Positions 1 through 8,757 of a DNA stretch of 64,000 nucleotides are shown here, one piece after another; within the stretch, counting starts at the first letter, position 1; the number at the start of each line of letters is the position of its first letter. The notes below the pieces were generated by a model. The model was not told the DNA's origin and made no database searches. It worked only from the letters and a program-made list of their open reading frames with translations. The position numbers and the translations under genes were made by a program. The stretch comes from Chryseobacterium sp. (GTDB taxonomy: Bacteria > Bacteroidota > Bacteroidia > Flavobacteriales > Weeksellaceae): positions 1 through 64,000 of the forward strand of contig JAPUEB010000032.1 of assembly GCA_027492795.1 (NCBI GenBank), given 5' to 3'.

Positions 1-130
1 TATTTTGGTCGTTCAGGAAACTCTCGTTGATGAGCATCAAATCTTTTTCTGCCTTCGCAATTTTCTCCTGAATCACTTTTTTAAATTCCTGCAAATCAGC
101 ATCGCTGTAACGTTGTCTATCTTCTGCCAT
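1..130 (-). CDS. TraR/DksA-family zinc-finger protein, N-terminal part
   Basis: This is a partial gene: it starts at 130 on the minus strand and runs off the window edge. The 43 visible residues (MAEDRQRYSDADLQEF and on) form a charged helical N-terminus like that of the short flavobacterial DksA/TraR proteins, which bind RNA polymerase through its secondary channel. The C4 zinc finger expected downstream lies outside the window, so it is unverified. It sits just downstream of ileS on the same strand, an order I recall from flavobacterial genomes (ileS, dksA-like, lspA). Confidence 0.8.
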   Translation of the reverse strand, partial: MAEDRQRYSDADLQEFKKVIQEKIAKAEKDLMLINESFLNDQN

Positions 131-150
131 AGTTCTCTAAATTTTATTAT

Positions 151-247
151 CCTCTCCCCCAACCCCTCTCCAAAGGAGAGGGGAGTTGAAACGCTCAAAA
201 TTTGCGAAAATTTTTAGCGATTTTCCCCCTTTGGGGGACAGGGGGAT
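151..247. repeat. Palindromic intergenic repeat, downstream of ileS
   Basis: Two short palindromes lie between ileS and the dksA-like gene. One is CCCCTCTCC-AAA-GGAGAGGGG (about 164-183). The other is CCCCCTTTGGGGG followed by an extra G run (about 225-245). The second half (about 214-254) is nearly the same as a segment inside ileS at 3010-3048. They may fold as hairpins in RNA, but no T tract marks a classical terminator. Confidence 0.75.
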
Positions 248-248
248 T

Positions 249-3200
249 CTAAACTTTGTTTACTAATACTTTAAATTTCACTTCATCAATTTCTATTTCG
301 TCAAAAATTGACAGTGAATTTACAAATTCTATTTGATTGCACAATACTTCCTCGGAAATATATCCATTATTGTTGATAAGTTCTTTTTTAAACGGAGAAT
401 CTTCTTCTAAACTGATTGAAATTCTGTCTGTTAAGTCAAAATCTTTTTCTTTCCTTAAATTCTGAATTCTATTGATGAATTCTCTTGCGATTCCTTCCGA
501 TTTCAATTCGTCGGTGATGGTCAAATCTAATGCCACCGTTGTTTTGCCTTCACTTGCGACAGTCCAACCCGGAATATCTTTGGTGGAAATTTCCACATCT
601 TCCAAACCGATTTCATAACCAGAAATCGTCATTTTTCCATCTTTTTCAAGCGCAGAAATTTGTTCTGAGTTCATATTTTGAATTTCCAAACCAACCGTTT
701 TCATATCTTTTCCAAGTCTTGAGCCTAAAGTTTTGAAATTCGGTTTGATTTGTTTTACAATAAGATGCGATGCTTCTTCTGCATTGATTAACTGCAATTC
801 TTTCACATTCACTTCTTGCTTAATCAGTTCTGAAACTGCCAAAATTTGTTCTTCCGTTTTCTTGTCCAAAACAGGAATCATCACTTTTTGAAGCGGTTGA
901 CGAACTTTGATATTTTCTTTTTTCCTTAATGAAAATACCATTGAAGTAATGGTTTGTGCTAAATGTGTTTTCTCCACTAAATTTAAGTCGATTAAACTTT
1001 CATCCACTTTCGGAAAATCCGTTAAATGAACACTTTCAGCCGAATCTTTCCCGGTAACCGAATTCAAATCCTGATACAATTGGTCCATAAAGAACGGAGC
1101 AATAGGAGCCGAAATTTTAGCCACAGTTTCAAGGCAAGTGTATAAAGTTTGGTAAGCCGAAATTTTATCTTCGGTGTAATCGCCTTTCCAAAAACGGCGT
1201 CTGCAAAGTCTTACATACCAATTACTTAAGTTATCATTCACAAAAGTATTGATGGCTCTCGCCACTTTTGTCGGTTCATAATCCTGGTAATATTCCGTAA
1301 CTTCTTTCACCAAAATATTGAGTTCAGACAAAATCCAACGGTCAATTTCAGGACGATTTTCAACGTCTTTTTCTGAATAATTAAATCCATCAACATTGGC
1401 GTACAAACTGAAGAATGAATAAGTGTTGTAAAGCGTTCCGAAGAATTTTCTGCGAACTTCATCAATTCCTTCCACATCAAATTTCAGGTTTTCCCACGGA
1501 TTTGCGTTGGAAATCATATACCAACGTGTTGCATCGGGACCATATTTTTTCAACGTTTCAAAAGGATCCACTGCATTTCCGAGGCGTTTAGACATTTTTT
1601 GTCCGTTTTTGTCCAAAACCAAACCGTTTGAAACCACATTTTTATAGGCAACCGAATCAAAAACCGTTGTTGCAATCGCGTGAAGCGTGTAAAACCAACC
1701 ACGAGTTTGGTCAACTCCTTCCGCAATAAAATCTGCAGGAAACGCTTTGTTTTCGTCGATAAGTTCCTTGTTTTCAAAAGGATAATGCAATTGTGCATAA
1801 GGCATAGAACCGCTGTCGAACCAAACATCAATCAAGTCGCTTTCGCGTTTCATTGGTTTTCCTGAATCGGAAACTAATGTAATCGAATCGACAATATTTT
1901 TATGTAAATCAATTTGCGCGTAGTTTTCATCGGACATATTTCCGATTTCAAAATTTTTGAAAGGATTTTCCGACATCAAACCTGCGGAAACAGATTTTTC
2001 AATTTCCTTATATAATTCTTCAACCGAACCGATGATTTTTTCTTCCTTTAAATCATCCGTTCTCCAAATCGGAAGCGGAATTCCCCAATATCTTGAACGA
2101 GATAAATTCCAATCGTTCACGTTTTCCAACCAATTGGCAAAACGACCTTCTCCTGTAGATTTTGGCTTCCAGTTAATGGTTTCGTTCAGTTCTACCAAAC
2201 GGTTTCTCACGGAAGTCATTTTCACGAACCAAGAATCCAAAGGATAATACAACACAGGTTTATCAGTTCTCCAACAATGAGGATAACTGTGGACGTATTT
2301 TTCTACTTTAAATGCTTTGTTTTCAGTTTTTAAGAGAATCGCCAATTCTACATCCCAAGATTTTTCGGGAGAAGTTCCGCCGTCGTAATATTCGTTTTTA
2401 ATATATTTTCCGCTGAACAATTCAGGAACATTTTCGCCTTGCAAAAATTTTCCTGTCAAATCAACCAACGGAACCAAATTATCGTTAGAATCCTTTACCA
2501 ACATCGGCGGAATTCCATTTTCTTTCGCAACTCGTGCATCATCCGCACCGAAAGTCGGCGCAATGTGAACGATTCCTGTTCCGTCTTCCGTCGTCACAAA
2601 ATCTCCAACAATCACTCTGAACGCGTCTTCAGGATTTTCAGCCGGTAAAAACCACGGAACGAGTTGTTCGTATTCTGTTCCTGCTAAATCTTCACCTGTG
2701 AATTCTGCTAAAACCAAAAAGGGAGTCCCCCTTTCCCCCAAAGGGGGAGCTGTGTTAAATTCTTCTGCTGAAACTTCGTAATATTTTTTTCCAAAATTCT
2801 TTTGAAGAAGAACTCTTGCTAAAACGACATTAACAGGTTCGTGCGTATATTGATTAAATGTTTTTACCAATACATATTCTATATCTCTTCCTACTGCTAA
2901 TGCAGTATTAGAAGGCAAAGTCCAAGGAGTTGTCGTCCACGCTAAAAAATAGGTGTCATTATCTAATAAACTTATTTTTTGAAAAAATTTAGAATTTTTC
3001 AGCCCATTATTAGCGATTTCTCCCCTTTGGGGACGGGGGATTTTAAACTGTGCAACAACCGTCGTATCCGAAACATCTCTGTACGTTCCGGGTTGATTCA
3101 ATTCGTGGGAAGACAATCCAGTTCCTGCTTTTGGAGAATAAGGCTGAATTGTATAACCTTTGTACAACAAATTTTTGTCGTAAAGTTGCTTCAATAACCA

Positions 3201-3683
3201 CCAAACGGTTTCCATATATTTTGGTTCGTAGGTCACATAAGGATGTTCCAAATCTACCCAATATCCGATTTTTTCAGTCAAATCGTTCCAAACGTCGGTG
3301 TAGCGCATTACTGCTTCACGACACGCTTTGTTGTAATCTTCAACAGAAATTTTGGTTCCGATATCTTCTTTGGTGATGCCCAATTCTTTTTCAACGCCCA
3401 ATTCTATTGGCAAACCGTGCGTGTCCCAACCTGCTTTTCTAAAAACTTTTTTACCATTTTGTGTTTGAAAACGGCAAAAAATATCCTTAATTGCACGAGC
3501 CATTACGTGGTGAATTCCGGGCATTCCGTTTGCAGAAGGCGGACCTTCGTAAAATACAAATTCAGGTGCACCTTCGCGGATTTCTACGGATTTTTTAAAC
3601 GTATCGTGCGCGTTCCAAAATTGGGTAACATTTTCGGCAACGGCGGTTAAATCAAGGTTTTTATATTCGTTAAACTTCTTCAT
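249..3683 (-). CDS. ileS: Isoleucyl-tRNA synthetase
   Basis: IleRS charges tRNA-Ile with isoleucine in the cytoplasm and edits misactivated valine. The 1144-residue protein has the class I signature region GMPGIHH near residues 53-59, the segment WTTTPWTLPSN at the start of the CP1 editing insertion, and KMSKR at about 696-700. The C-terminal anticodon-binding region follows. Two stretches are odd: residues about 212-225 (IPRPQRGEIANNG) and about 311-323 (APPLGERGTP) are translations of palindromic G/C-rich repeat DNA and lie in or beside the editing domain. The frame stays open, so the gene is probably functional. The ATG at 3683 sits about 25 bases below a good promoter. A housekeeping gene bordering the pigment locus. 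Confidence 0.97.
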   Translation of the reverse strand: MKKFNEYKNLDLTAVAENVTQFWNAHDTFKKSVEIREGAPEFVFYEGPPSANGMPGIHHVMARAIKDIFCRFQTQNGKKVFRKAGWDTHGLPIELGVEKELGITKEDIGTKISVEDYNKACREAVMRYTDVWNDLTEKIGYWVDLEHPYVTYEPKYMETVWWLLKQLYDKNLLYKGYTIQPYSPKAGTGLSSHELNQPGTYRDVSDTTVVAQFKIPRPQRGEIANNGLKNSKFFQKISLLDNDTYFLAWTTTPWTLPSNTALAVGRDIEYVLVKTFNQYTHEPVNVVLARVLLQKNFGKKYYEVSAEEFNTAPPLGERGTPFLVLAEFTGEDLAGTEYEQLVPWFLPAENPEDAFRVIVGDFVTTEDGTGIVHIAPTFGADDARVAKENGIPPMLVKDSNDNLVPLVDLTGKFLQGENVPELFSGKYIKNEYYDGGTSPEKSWDVELAILLKTENKAFKVEKYVHSYPHCWRTDKPVLYYPLDSWFVKMTSVRNRLVELNETINWKPKSTGEGRFANWLENVNDWNLSRSRYWGIPLPIWRTDDLKEEKIIGSVEELYKEIEKSVSAGLMSENPFKNFEIGNMSDENYAQIDLHKNIVDSITLVSDSGKPMKRESDLIDVWFDSGSMPYAQLHYPFENKELIDENKAFPADFIAEGVDQTRGWFYTLHAIATTVFDSVAYKNVVSNGLVLDKNGQKMSKRLGNAVDPFETLKKYGPDATRWYMISNANPWENLKFDVEGIDEVRRKFFGTLYNTYSFFSLYANVDGFNYSEKDVENRPEIDRWILSELNILVKEVTEYYQDYEPTKVARAINTFVNDNLSNWYVRLCRRRFWKGDYTEDKISAYQTLYTCLETVAKISAPIAPFFMDQLYQDLNSVTGKDSAESVHLTDFPKVDESLIDLNLVEKTHLAQTITSMVFSLRKKENIKVRQPLQKVMIPVLDKKTEEQILAVSELIKQEVNVKELQLINAEEASHLIVKQIKPNFKTLGSRLGKDMKTVGLEIQNMNSEQISALEKDGKMTISGYEIGLEDVEISTKDIPGWTVASEGKTTVALDLTITDELKSEGIAREFINRIQNLRKEKDFDLTDRISISLEEDSPFKKELINNNGYISEEVLCNQIEFVNSLSIFDEIEIDEVKFKVLVNKV
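2715..2752. repeat. Palindromic repeat inside ileS, copy 1
   Basis: CCCCCTTT and AAAGGGGG face each other across a C-rich loop within the ileS reading frame. On the minus strand it reads as APPLGERGTP. The same G/C-rich palindrome type occurs between genes at 151-247. The length keeps the frame open. Confidence 0.7.
3010..3048. repeat. Palindromic repeat inside ileS, copy 2
   Basis: The segment starting TTAGCGATTTCTCCCC and ending GGGGGATTTTAAAC matches 214-254 downstream of ileS almost base for base over about 40 bp. The matching sequence at both sites makes a shared repeat origin likely. Here it is translated as IPRPQRGEIANNG. The following residues to about 241 (KNSKFFQKISLLDND) also look unlike the usual IleRS core. 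Confidence 0.75.
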
Positions 3684-3716
3684 TGTCAGTCTATTCTATT
3701 CAAAATTTTAGGTTTG

Positions 3717-3746
3717 CGAATATACGGAATTTTAAGGTAAATTCAA
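3717..3746 (-). promoter_or_regulatory. ileS promoter
   Basis: On the minus strand TTG (3744-3746) and TATATTCG (3717-3724) are 19 bases apart. This is the Bacteroidetes sigma-ABfr layout with one mismatch to TAnnTTTG. Transcription would start near 3710, about 25 bases before the ileS ATG. Confidence 0.6.
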
Positions 3747-3846
3747 CGGAGTTTTAAAGCGTAAAATCTTCTTTTTTCGCTTAAGTAGGTAAAGTGAATC
3801 CTTTTTGAAAAAATAATGCCACTTTATTATTGCAATAATATCTAGG

Positions 3847-3879
3847 AAACCTCATAGGTTTCCGAAACCTATGAGGTTT
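3847..3879. repeat. Perfect 15-bp inverted repeat
   Basis: AAACCTCATAGGTTT (3847-3861), a 3-base loop, then its exact reverse complement (3865-3879). It lies between the divergent ileS and ligase promoters. Its symmetry suggests a REP-like interspersed element or a hairpin; there is no T run typical of a terminator. Confidence 0.75.
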
Positions 3880-3898
3880 AAGAGGTTTATAAATAAAT

Positions 3899-3929
3899 TT
3901 TGAAAAAAAACATACTATTGATACATTTG
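3899..3929 (+). promoter_or_regulatory. Promoter of the left-arm ligase gene
   Basis: TTTG (3899-3902), 19 bases, TACATTTG (3922-3929): an exact match to the Bacteroidetes consensus. The predicted start of transcription, about 3936, is only about 8 bases before the TTG start codon at 3944, so the mRNA would be almost leaderless. This supports the TTG start. Confidence 0.75.
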
Positions 3930-3943
3930 CAAATAAAATCACT

Positions 3944-5236
3944 TTGGAACTTTACCCAAAAATAGAATACGCTTCACTAAGTGAAATAAAAGTTTTTCAG
4001 GAAGAAAAACTTCGGGAACTTTTAAATTATTTGAAAGAAAATTCTAAATTTTATCAAAATGTTTTTTATCAAAATAATATTGATATTTCTAAAATTGAAA
4101 ATTTAGAAGACCTTCAGGGAATTCCAACAACCTCAAAAGATGATTTACAAAAAAATAATTTAGATTTTTTCTGTGTTCCCATCGAGAAAATTGTGGATTA
4201 TAGCACCACTTCGGGAACTTTGGGCGACCCTGTAACTTTTGGACTTTCGGATGCGGATTTGGAAAGACTTGCATACAACGAGGCGATTTCTTTTGCTTGC
4301 GCCGGAATAAAAAAAGGTGATTTGGTGCAAATGATGACCACCATCGACAAAAGATTTATGGCAGGTTTAGCCTATTTTATCGGACTTCGGAAAATGGGAG
4401 CAAGTGTCATCCGAATGGGACCGGGAATTCCCGAATTGCAATGGGATTCAATATTGCGTTACCAGCCGAAATGGCTTATTACCGTCCCGTCATTTCTTTT
4501 GAAAATGATAGAATACGCAGAAAATCACGGGATTGACTATAAAAATTCTTCGATTTATGGCGCAGTTTGTATTGGCGAGAGTTTAAGAAATCAGGATTTT
4601 TCAAATTCGGAACTTTCCAAAAAAATTGCTGAAAAGTGGAACATAAAGCTATTTTCCACTTATGCATCTACGGAAATGAGCACCGCTTTTGCAGAATGCG
4701 AGTTTCAAAAAGGTGGTCATCATCATCCCGAACTTATCATCACGGAAATCTTGGATGAGAATGAGCAGCCCGTAAAAAAAGGGGAAACTGGTGAATTGGT
4801 CATTACAACTTTGGATGTTGAAGCCATTCCTTTATTAAGATTTAAGACGGGAGATTTGGTAAGAGCGCATTATGAGCCTTGCGAATGTGGCAGAACAACT
4901 ATGAGACTTGGACCAGTGGTTGGAAGAAAAAAACACATGATAAAATATCGCGGAACCACCGTTTATCCACCCGCAATGAACGATATTTTAAATGGATTTG
5001 ACGGTATTTCCGTTTATCAAATCGTTATTCAAACCAATGAGATTGGGACGGATGAAATTTTGGTGAAAATTAGTACAGAACAGCAAGATGACGAGTTTTA
5101 CAAAGAGGTGAAAGACCGTTTTCGTGCGAAGCTGCGAGTAAGCCCGAGAATCGAAATTGTACCTTTGGAAGTTCTAATGAGAGAAGTATTTGATCCCAAG
5201 AGCAGAAAACCCGTTAATTTTGTAGATTTACGTTAA
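3944..5236 (+). CDS. Phenylacetate-CoA ligase-like adenylate-forming enzyme (flexirubin locus)
   Basis: This 430-residue protein has the PaaK-type ANL fold: the phosphate-binding loop STTSGTLGDP near residues 87-96, the segment YASTEMSTAFAECE in the adenylate region, and the C-terminal FKTGDLVRAHYEPCECGRTT followed by GRKKHMIKYRG. Family members activate aromatic acids as AMP esters and transfer them to CoA or a carrier. With an aromatic ammonia-lyase at 7229 it most likely activates 4-coumarate or a hydroxylated derivative as the polyene starter; this is inference from context. The start is TTG at 3944, fixed by the promoter just upstream. First gene of the left arm of the pigment locus. Confidence 0.82.
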   Translation: MELYPKIEYASLSEIKVFQEEKLRELLNYLKENSKFYQNVFYQNNIDISKIENLEDLQGIPTTSKDDLQKNNLDFFCVPIEKIVDYSTTSGTLGDPVTFGLSDADLERLAYNEAISFACAGIKKGDLVQMMTTIDKRFMAGLAYFIGLRKMGASVIRMGPGIPELQWDSILRYQPKWLITVPSFLLKMIEYAENHGIDYKNSSIYGAVCIGESLRNQDFSNSELSKKIAEKWNIKLFSTYASTEMSTAFAECEFQKGGHHHPELIITEILDENEQPVKKGETGELVITTLDVEAIPLLRFKTGDLVRAHYEPCECGRTTMRLGPVVGRKKHMIKYRGTTVYPPAMNDILNGFDGISVYQIVIQTNEIGTDEILVKISTEQQDDEFYKEVKDRFRAKLRVSPRIEIVPLEVLMREVFDPKSRKPVNFVDLR

Positions 5237-5252
5237 AATAATAGTTTTAAAA

Positions 5253-5855
5253 ATGAAAAAAATGAAAAAAATCTTACTAAGCTTTATGCTCGTTTTCGGA
5301 TTATTAATCGTTAACGCACAGAAAATGAAACTTACTTCCGGAAATTTTGATTTTCTGAAAGGACAAACAGAGTTGAATGTAGTATTCAAATTTAAGGACG
5401 CAACCTTTTTCAAAGAAAAAATAAGCTATGACGCATATATTGATAAAAAGAAAAAGGAATATTTAGAAAAAAATACTCAGGCAGATTTCGACAGATGGTT
5501 TAAAGACTGGAATTACACATTAGATACCACTGTTCCTGATAAATTTTTATCCTCCATGAATAAAAATTCTAAAATAAAGTCCGCTCAAAACCTTTCTACG
5601 AAGTACACACTAATTGTAGAAACGGTTTGGATTTATCCGGGTTGGTACGGAGGTGTTATGAGTCAGCCCTCAAAAGTGAGTACGCTGCTTAAATTTGTTG
5701 AAACAGCAAATCAAAGTAATGTTTTGGCAGTAGTTGAAAGCAATAATGCTCCCGGAGACAACTTTGTGGGAGTTCCGAATAACAACGACAGAATAGCAGA
5801 AGGCTATGCAAAAACAGCAAAATCTTTAGCTAAAATGATTGAGAAGAAACTGTAA
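5253..5855 (+). CDS. Conserved secreted protein of unknown function
   Basis: A 200-residue protein with a clear signal peptide (MKKMKKILLSFMLVFGLLIVNA, cleavage probably before QKM). The mature part is soluble, with no membrane segment or cysteine pair, and has the segment WIYPGWYGGVMSQPSKV in the middle, followed by a region rich in small residues. I do not recognise a catalytic motif. It starts 16 bases after the ligase gene, so it is probably cotranscribed, and ends in a strong hairpin shared with the convergent halogenase gene. Its position suggests a periplasmic or outer-membrane role linked to pigment deposition, but nothing in the sequence proves this. Confidence 0.75.
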   Translation: MKKMKKILLSFMLVFGLLIVNAQKMKLTSGNFDFLKGQTELNVVFKFKDATFFKEKISYDAYIDKKKKEYLEKNTQADFDRWFKDWNYTLDTTVPDKFLSSMNKNSKIKSAQNLSTKYTLIVETVWIYPGWYGGVMSQPSKVSTLLKFVETANQSNVLAVVESNNAPGDNFVGVPNNNDRIAEGYAKTAKSLAKMIEKKL

Positions 5856-5863
5856 TTTCGATT

Positions 5864-5899
5864 CAAAAAAAGGTTGCTTTTATTAAGCAACCTTTTTTT
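5864..5899. terminator. Bidirectional terminator between convergent genes
   Basis: AAGGTTGCTT and AAGCAACCTT form a 9-10 bp stem with A and T runs on either side, so it can work for both the + gene ending at 5855 and the - gene ending at 5902. Confidence 0.85.
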
Positions 5900-5901
5900 A
5901 T

Positions 5902-7149
5902 CTAAATCTCCATTTCCTGCCCATTTTCTATCAAGTAAGCAAGATTTCGAACCAAGTTATGGTGTTTTTTCACAAAAGGATTTTCCTTGTTCCAAACATA
6001 TCCTGCCAAAACTGCGCAGATTTTTTGCTTGATATCCGGGTTTTCCGGTTGATGGAAAAATAAGGTTTGCAAATTTCCGGTGTACCATTCAGAAACATAA
6101 GTTTTAAAAACATTTACACCAGATAATATATAATCCGAATATTCTGTTTCCCAATCCACTTTTTCTCCGTCAATCTGTTTTTTTGCCAGTTTTGCCGCAA
6201 GCATCCCCGATTCTGTGGCGAAAGACATTCCCGATGAAAATACAGGGTCCAAAAACTCTGCTGCATTTCCGGTTAACGCAAAACCGTCACCATACAATTT
6301 TTTCACGGCACATGAATAGTTGGTTAAACGTTTTGGCTCGAATAAAAATTCCAAGTTTACATAACGGTCTCTGTAATAATCGGATCTGCGAATAGCTTCT
6401 CTTAAAGCTTCGGTAGTATCGCCGTTTTCAGAAAGAGCATCAATATATTCGGTAGGTCCTACAATTCCAAGACTCGTATTTCCGTTAGAAAAAGGAATTA
6501 CCCAAAGCCAAACTTTAGTTTCTAAAATATCAAAAGAAATGAGCGTTCCTTCCTGTCCCGGAACTCTTGTAGTGTCTTTTACGTGGGTAAAAATAGAAGA
6601 ATGTGGTTCTAAAACCGATGGTTTTTCCAAATCTAAAAGTCTTGGCAAAACGCGTCCGTATCCGCTGCTGTCGATTACAAATTTTGCATGAATTTCTTTG
6701 GTTTCGCCGTCTTTATTTTTTACGGTAGTGATGGAATCTGAACCATTAAACTCAATAGCAACTACTTCAGTTTCAAACTCCAGATCTACTCCTTTTTTCA
6801 CCACTTCCTGTGCCAAAACATTGTCGAAATCCGCTCTCGGAACTTGCCAAGTCCAATCCCAACCTTCACCGAATTTATTACTAAAATCGAAAACACAAAC
6901 TTCTTCGCCACGAATAAACCTTGCACCAGGTTTTAGCTCAAATTTTTGCGCCTTCAAAGCATCCAGTAATCCCGCTTCATCGAAATGATCCATTACTCTC
7001 GGAATAAGGCTTTCACCAATAACGAAGCGTGGGAATTTTGTTTTTTCCACCACTTTTACTTTGATATTGTTTTGATGAAGCCACGAAGAAGAAACGCATC
7101 CTGAAGGTCCCGCTCCTATCACCAACACATCTACATATTCTTTATTCAT
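5902..7149 (-). CDS. Flavin-dependent halogenase-like oxidoreductase (flexirubin locus)
   Basis: A 415-residue FAD protein. It has the dinucleotide-binding GAGPSG at residues 12-17, GESLIPR at 45-51, a lysine in ELKPGARF (K73) at about the place of the halogenase catalytic lysine, WLWVIP at 214-219 (the WxWxIP halogenase signature) and FLDPVFSSG at 299-307 (the FxxPxxSxG halogenase motif). Together these favour a halogenase over a simple hydroxylase; in the family, reduced flavin and oxygen make HOCl, which passes to the lysine. Some flexirubins are chlorinated on the aromatic ring, which would fit. It is the only gene on the minus strand in this arm, facing the secreted-protein gene and divergent from the ammonia-lyase. 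It could instead be a related monooxygenase. Confidence 0.82.
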   Translation of the reverse strand: MNKEYVDVLVIGAGPSGCVSSSWLHQNNIKVKVVEKTKFPRFVIGESLIPRVMDHFDEAGLLDALKAQKFELKPGARFIRGEEVCVFDFSNKFGEGWDWTWQVPRADFDNVLAQEVVKKGVDLEFETEVVAIEFNGSDSITTVKNKDGETKEIHAKFVIDSSGYGRVLPRLLDLEKPSVLEPHSSIFTHVKDTTRVPGQEGTLISFDILETKVWLWVIPFSNGNTSLGIVGPTEYIDALSENGDTTEALREAIRRSDYYRDRYVNLEFLFEPKRLTNYSCAVKKLYGDGFALTGNAAEFLDPVFSSGMSFATESGMLAAKLAKKQIDGEKVDWETEYSDYILSGVNVFKTYVSEWYTGNLQTLFFHQPENPDIKQKICAVLAGYVWNKENPFVKKHHNLVRNLAYLIENGQEMEI

Positions 7150-7228
7150 AATTTACTAACTTTTAATATCTTTGCAGCAAATTTAGTCAAAAAAGACTAT
7201 TTTTTATTTTTTTATAAGCGTAAATTGC

Positions 7229-8746
7229 ATGAGATTAATCAATAATCTAAAAATTGAAGATTTTCAGAAAGTTATTTTTCAAAACGAAAAAATTGAGCTG
7301 GACGAAAAACTTATTGAAAGGGTAGAGAAAAGCTTTCAATTCCTAAAAGAATTTTCCGACAAAAAAGTCATTTATGGTGTGAATACAGGTTTTGGACCAA
7401 TGGCTCAGTATAGAATTCCGGAAAAAGATAAACACCAATTACAATACAATTTAATAAGGAGCCACGCTTCCGGTGTAGGAAATCCCCTGAAACCCTCAGC
7501 TGCAAAAGCGGCAATGTTGGCGCGTCTCAATACGCTTTCAAAGGGGAATTCTGCGGTACATCCTTCTGTTATTCTATTGCTTAAAGAATTGATAAACAGA
7601 AATATCACACCTTTAATTTTTGAACACGGCGGAGTTGGTGCAAGTGGAGATTTGGTACAATTGGCGCATCTTGCATTGGTTTTAATTGGCGAAGGAGAAG
7701 TTTTTTATAAAGGTGAAAGACGCGAGACTGCCGAAGTTTTTGAAGCGGAAGGTTTGAAACCTATCGAAATTCATCTTCGTGAAGGAATTGGCTTGATGAA
7801 CGGAACTTCTGTAATGTCGGGAATAGGAATTCTCAACTCCTATAATACCAAAAAGCTGATTGATATTTCCATCAAACTTTCTTGCGCTATCAACGAAATT
7901 GTTCAGGCTTACGACGACCATTTTTCAGAATCGTTGAACAGAACAAAAATGCACGGCGGACAACAAAAAATCGCAGAAAAAATGCGAAATTATCTTGCCG
8001 ACAGTCAGTTGATTAGAAAAAGAGAAGACCATTTATATAATAAGGAAACAAAAGAAGAAATTTTCAAGGATAAAGTTCAGGAGTATTATTCTTTGCGTTG
8101 TGTTCCGCAGATTTTAGGACCGGTTTTGGATACTTTAGAATTCACAGAAAATATTTTGGAAAACGAAATCAATTCTGCCAACGACAACCCTATCATCATT
8201 CCCGAAGAACAACACGTTTACCACGGTGGAAATTTCCACGGCGACTACATTTCTCTGGAAATGGACAAGCTGAAATTGGTGGTTACAAGATTGACCATGC
8301 TTGCAGAACGACAGCTGAATTATCTTTTAAATTCAAAAATCAACGAAATTCTTCCTCCTTTTGTCAATTTAGGAAGATTAGGCTTTAATTTCGGGATGCA
8401 GGGAGTACAGTTTACAGCGGTTTCTACAACTGCAGAAAATCAGACGCTTTCTACATCAATGTATGTTCACAGTATTCCGAATAATAATGATAATCAGGAT
8501 ATTGTAAGTATGGGAACCAATGCGGCGGTGATGTGTGAAAAAGTCATCAACAATGCATTTGAAGTTCTTGCAATAGAAGCGATTACAGTAATTCAAGCGA
8601 TTGAAATTTTAAATTTTAAAGGACAAATTTCTGCATCATCCAAAAAATTATACGATGATATTAGAGCCATTGTTCCTGCCTTCAAAGAAGATTTGGTGAT
8701 GTATCCTTTTGTGGAAAAAGTGAAAAACTATTTGATAGAAAATTAA
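7229..8746 (+). CDS. Aromatic amino acid ammonia-lyase, probably tyrosine ammonia-lyase
   Basis: A 505-residue member of the HAL/PAL/TAL family. The Ala-Ser-Gly that self-cyclises to the MIO cofactor is A138-S139-G140 (GVGASGDL). Other landmarks are YGVNTGFG near residue 50, YYSLRCVPQ in the middle and SANDNP near 318. TAL removes ammonia from tyrosine to give 4-coumarate, the starter of flexirubin-type aryl polyenes, so locus context favours TAL. The selectivity region reads NLIRSHASG with a Ser-His pair as in histidine ammonia-lyases, so sequence alone does not exclude HAL. Divergent from the halogenase; the intergenic gap holds TAGTC-AAAAAA-GACTA. Confidence 0.85.
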   Translation: MRLINNLKIEDFQKVIFQNEKIELDEKLIERVEKSFQFLKEFSDKKVIYGVNTGFGPMAQYRIPEKDKHQLQYNLIRSHASGVGNPLKPSAAKAAMLARLNTLSKGNSAVHPSVILLLKELINRNITPLIFEHGGVGASGDLVQLAHLALVLIGEGEVFYKGERRETAEVFEAEGLKPIEIHLREGIGLMNGTSVMSGIGILNSYNTKKLIDISIKLSCAINEIVQAYDDHFSESLNRTKMHGGQQKIAEKMRNYLADSQLIRKREDHLYNKETKEEIFKDKVQEYYSLRCVPQILGPVLDTLEFTENILENEINSANDNPIIIPEEQHVYHGGNFHGDYISLEMDKLKLVVTRLTMLAERQLNYLLNSKINEILPPFVNLGRLGFNFGMQGVQFTAVSTTAENQTLSTSMYVHSIPNNNDNQDIVSMGTNAAVMCEKVINNAFEVLAIEAITVIQAIEILNFKGQISASSKKLYDDIRAIVPAFKEDLVMYPFVEKVKNYLIEN

Positions 8747-8757
8747 AAATTTGTGAA

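Noticed and set aside
3847-3879. The 15-bp inverted repeat as the ileS or ligase terminator
   Set aside because: It lies upstream of both divergent genes, so there is no transcript to end here; it fits a repeat element better.
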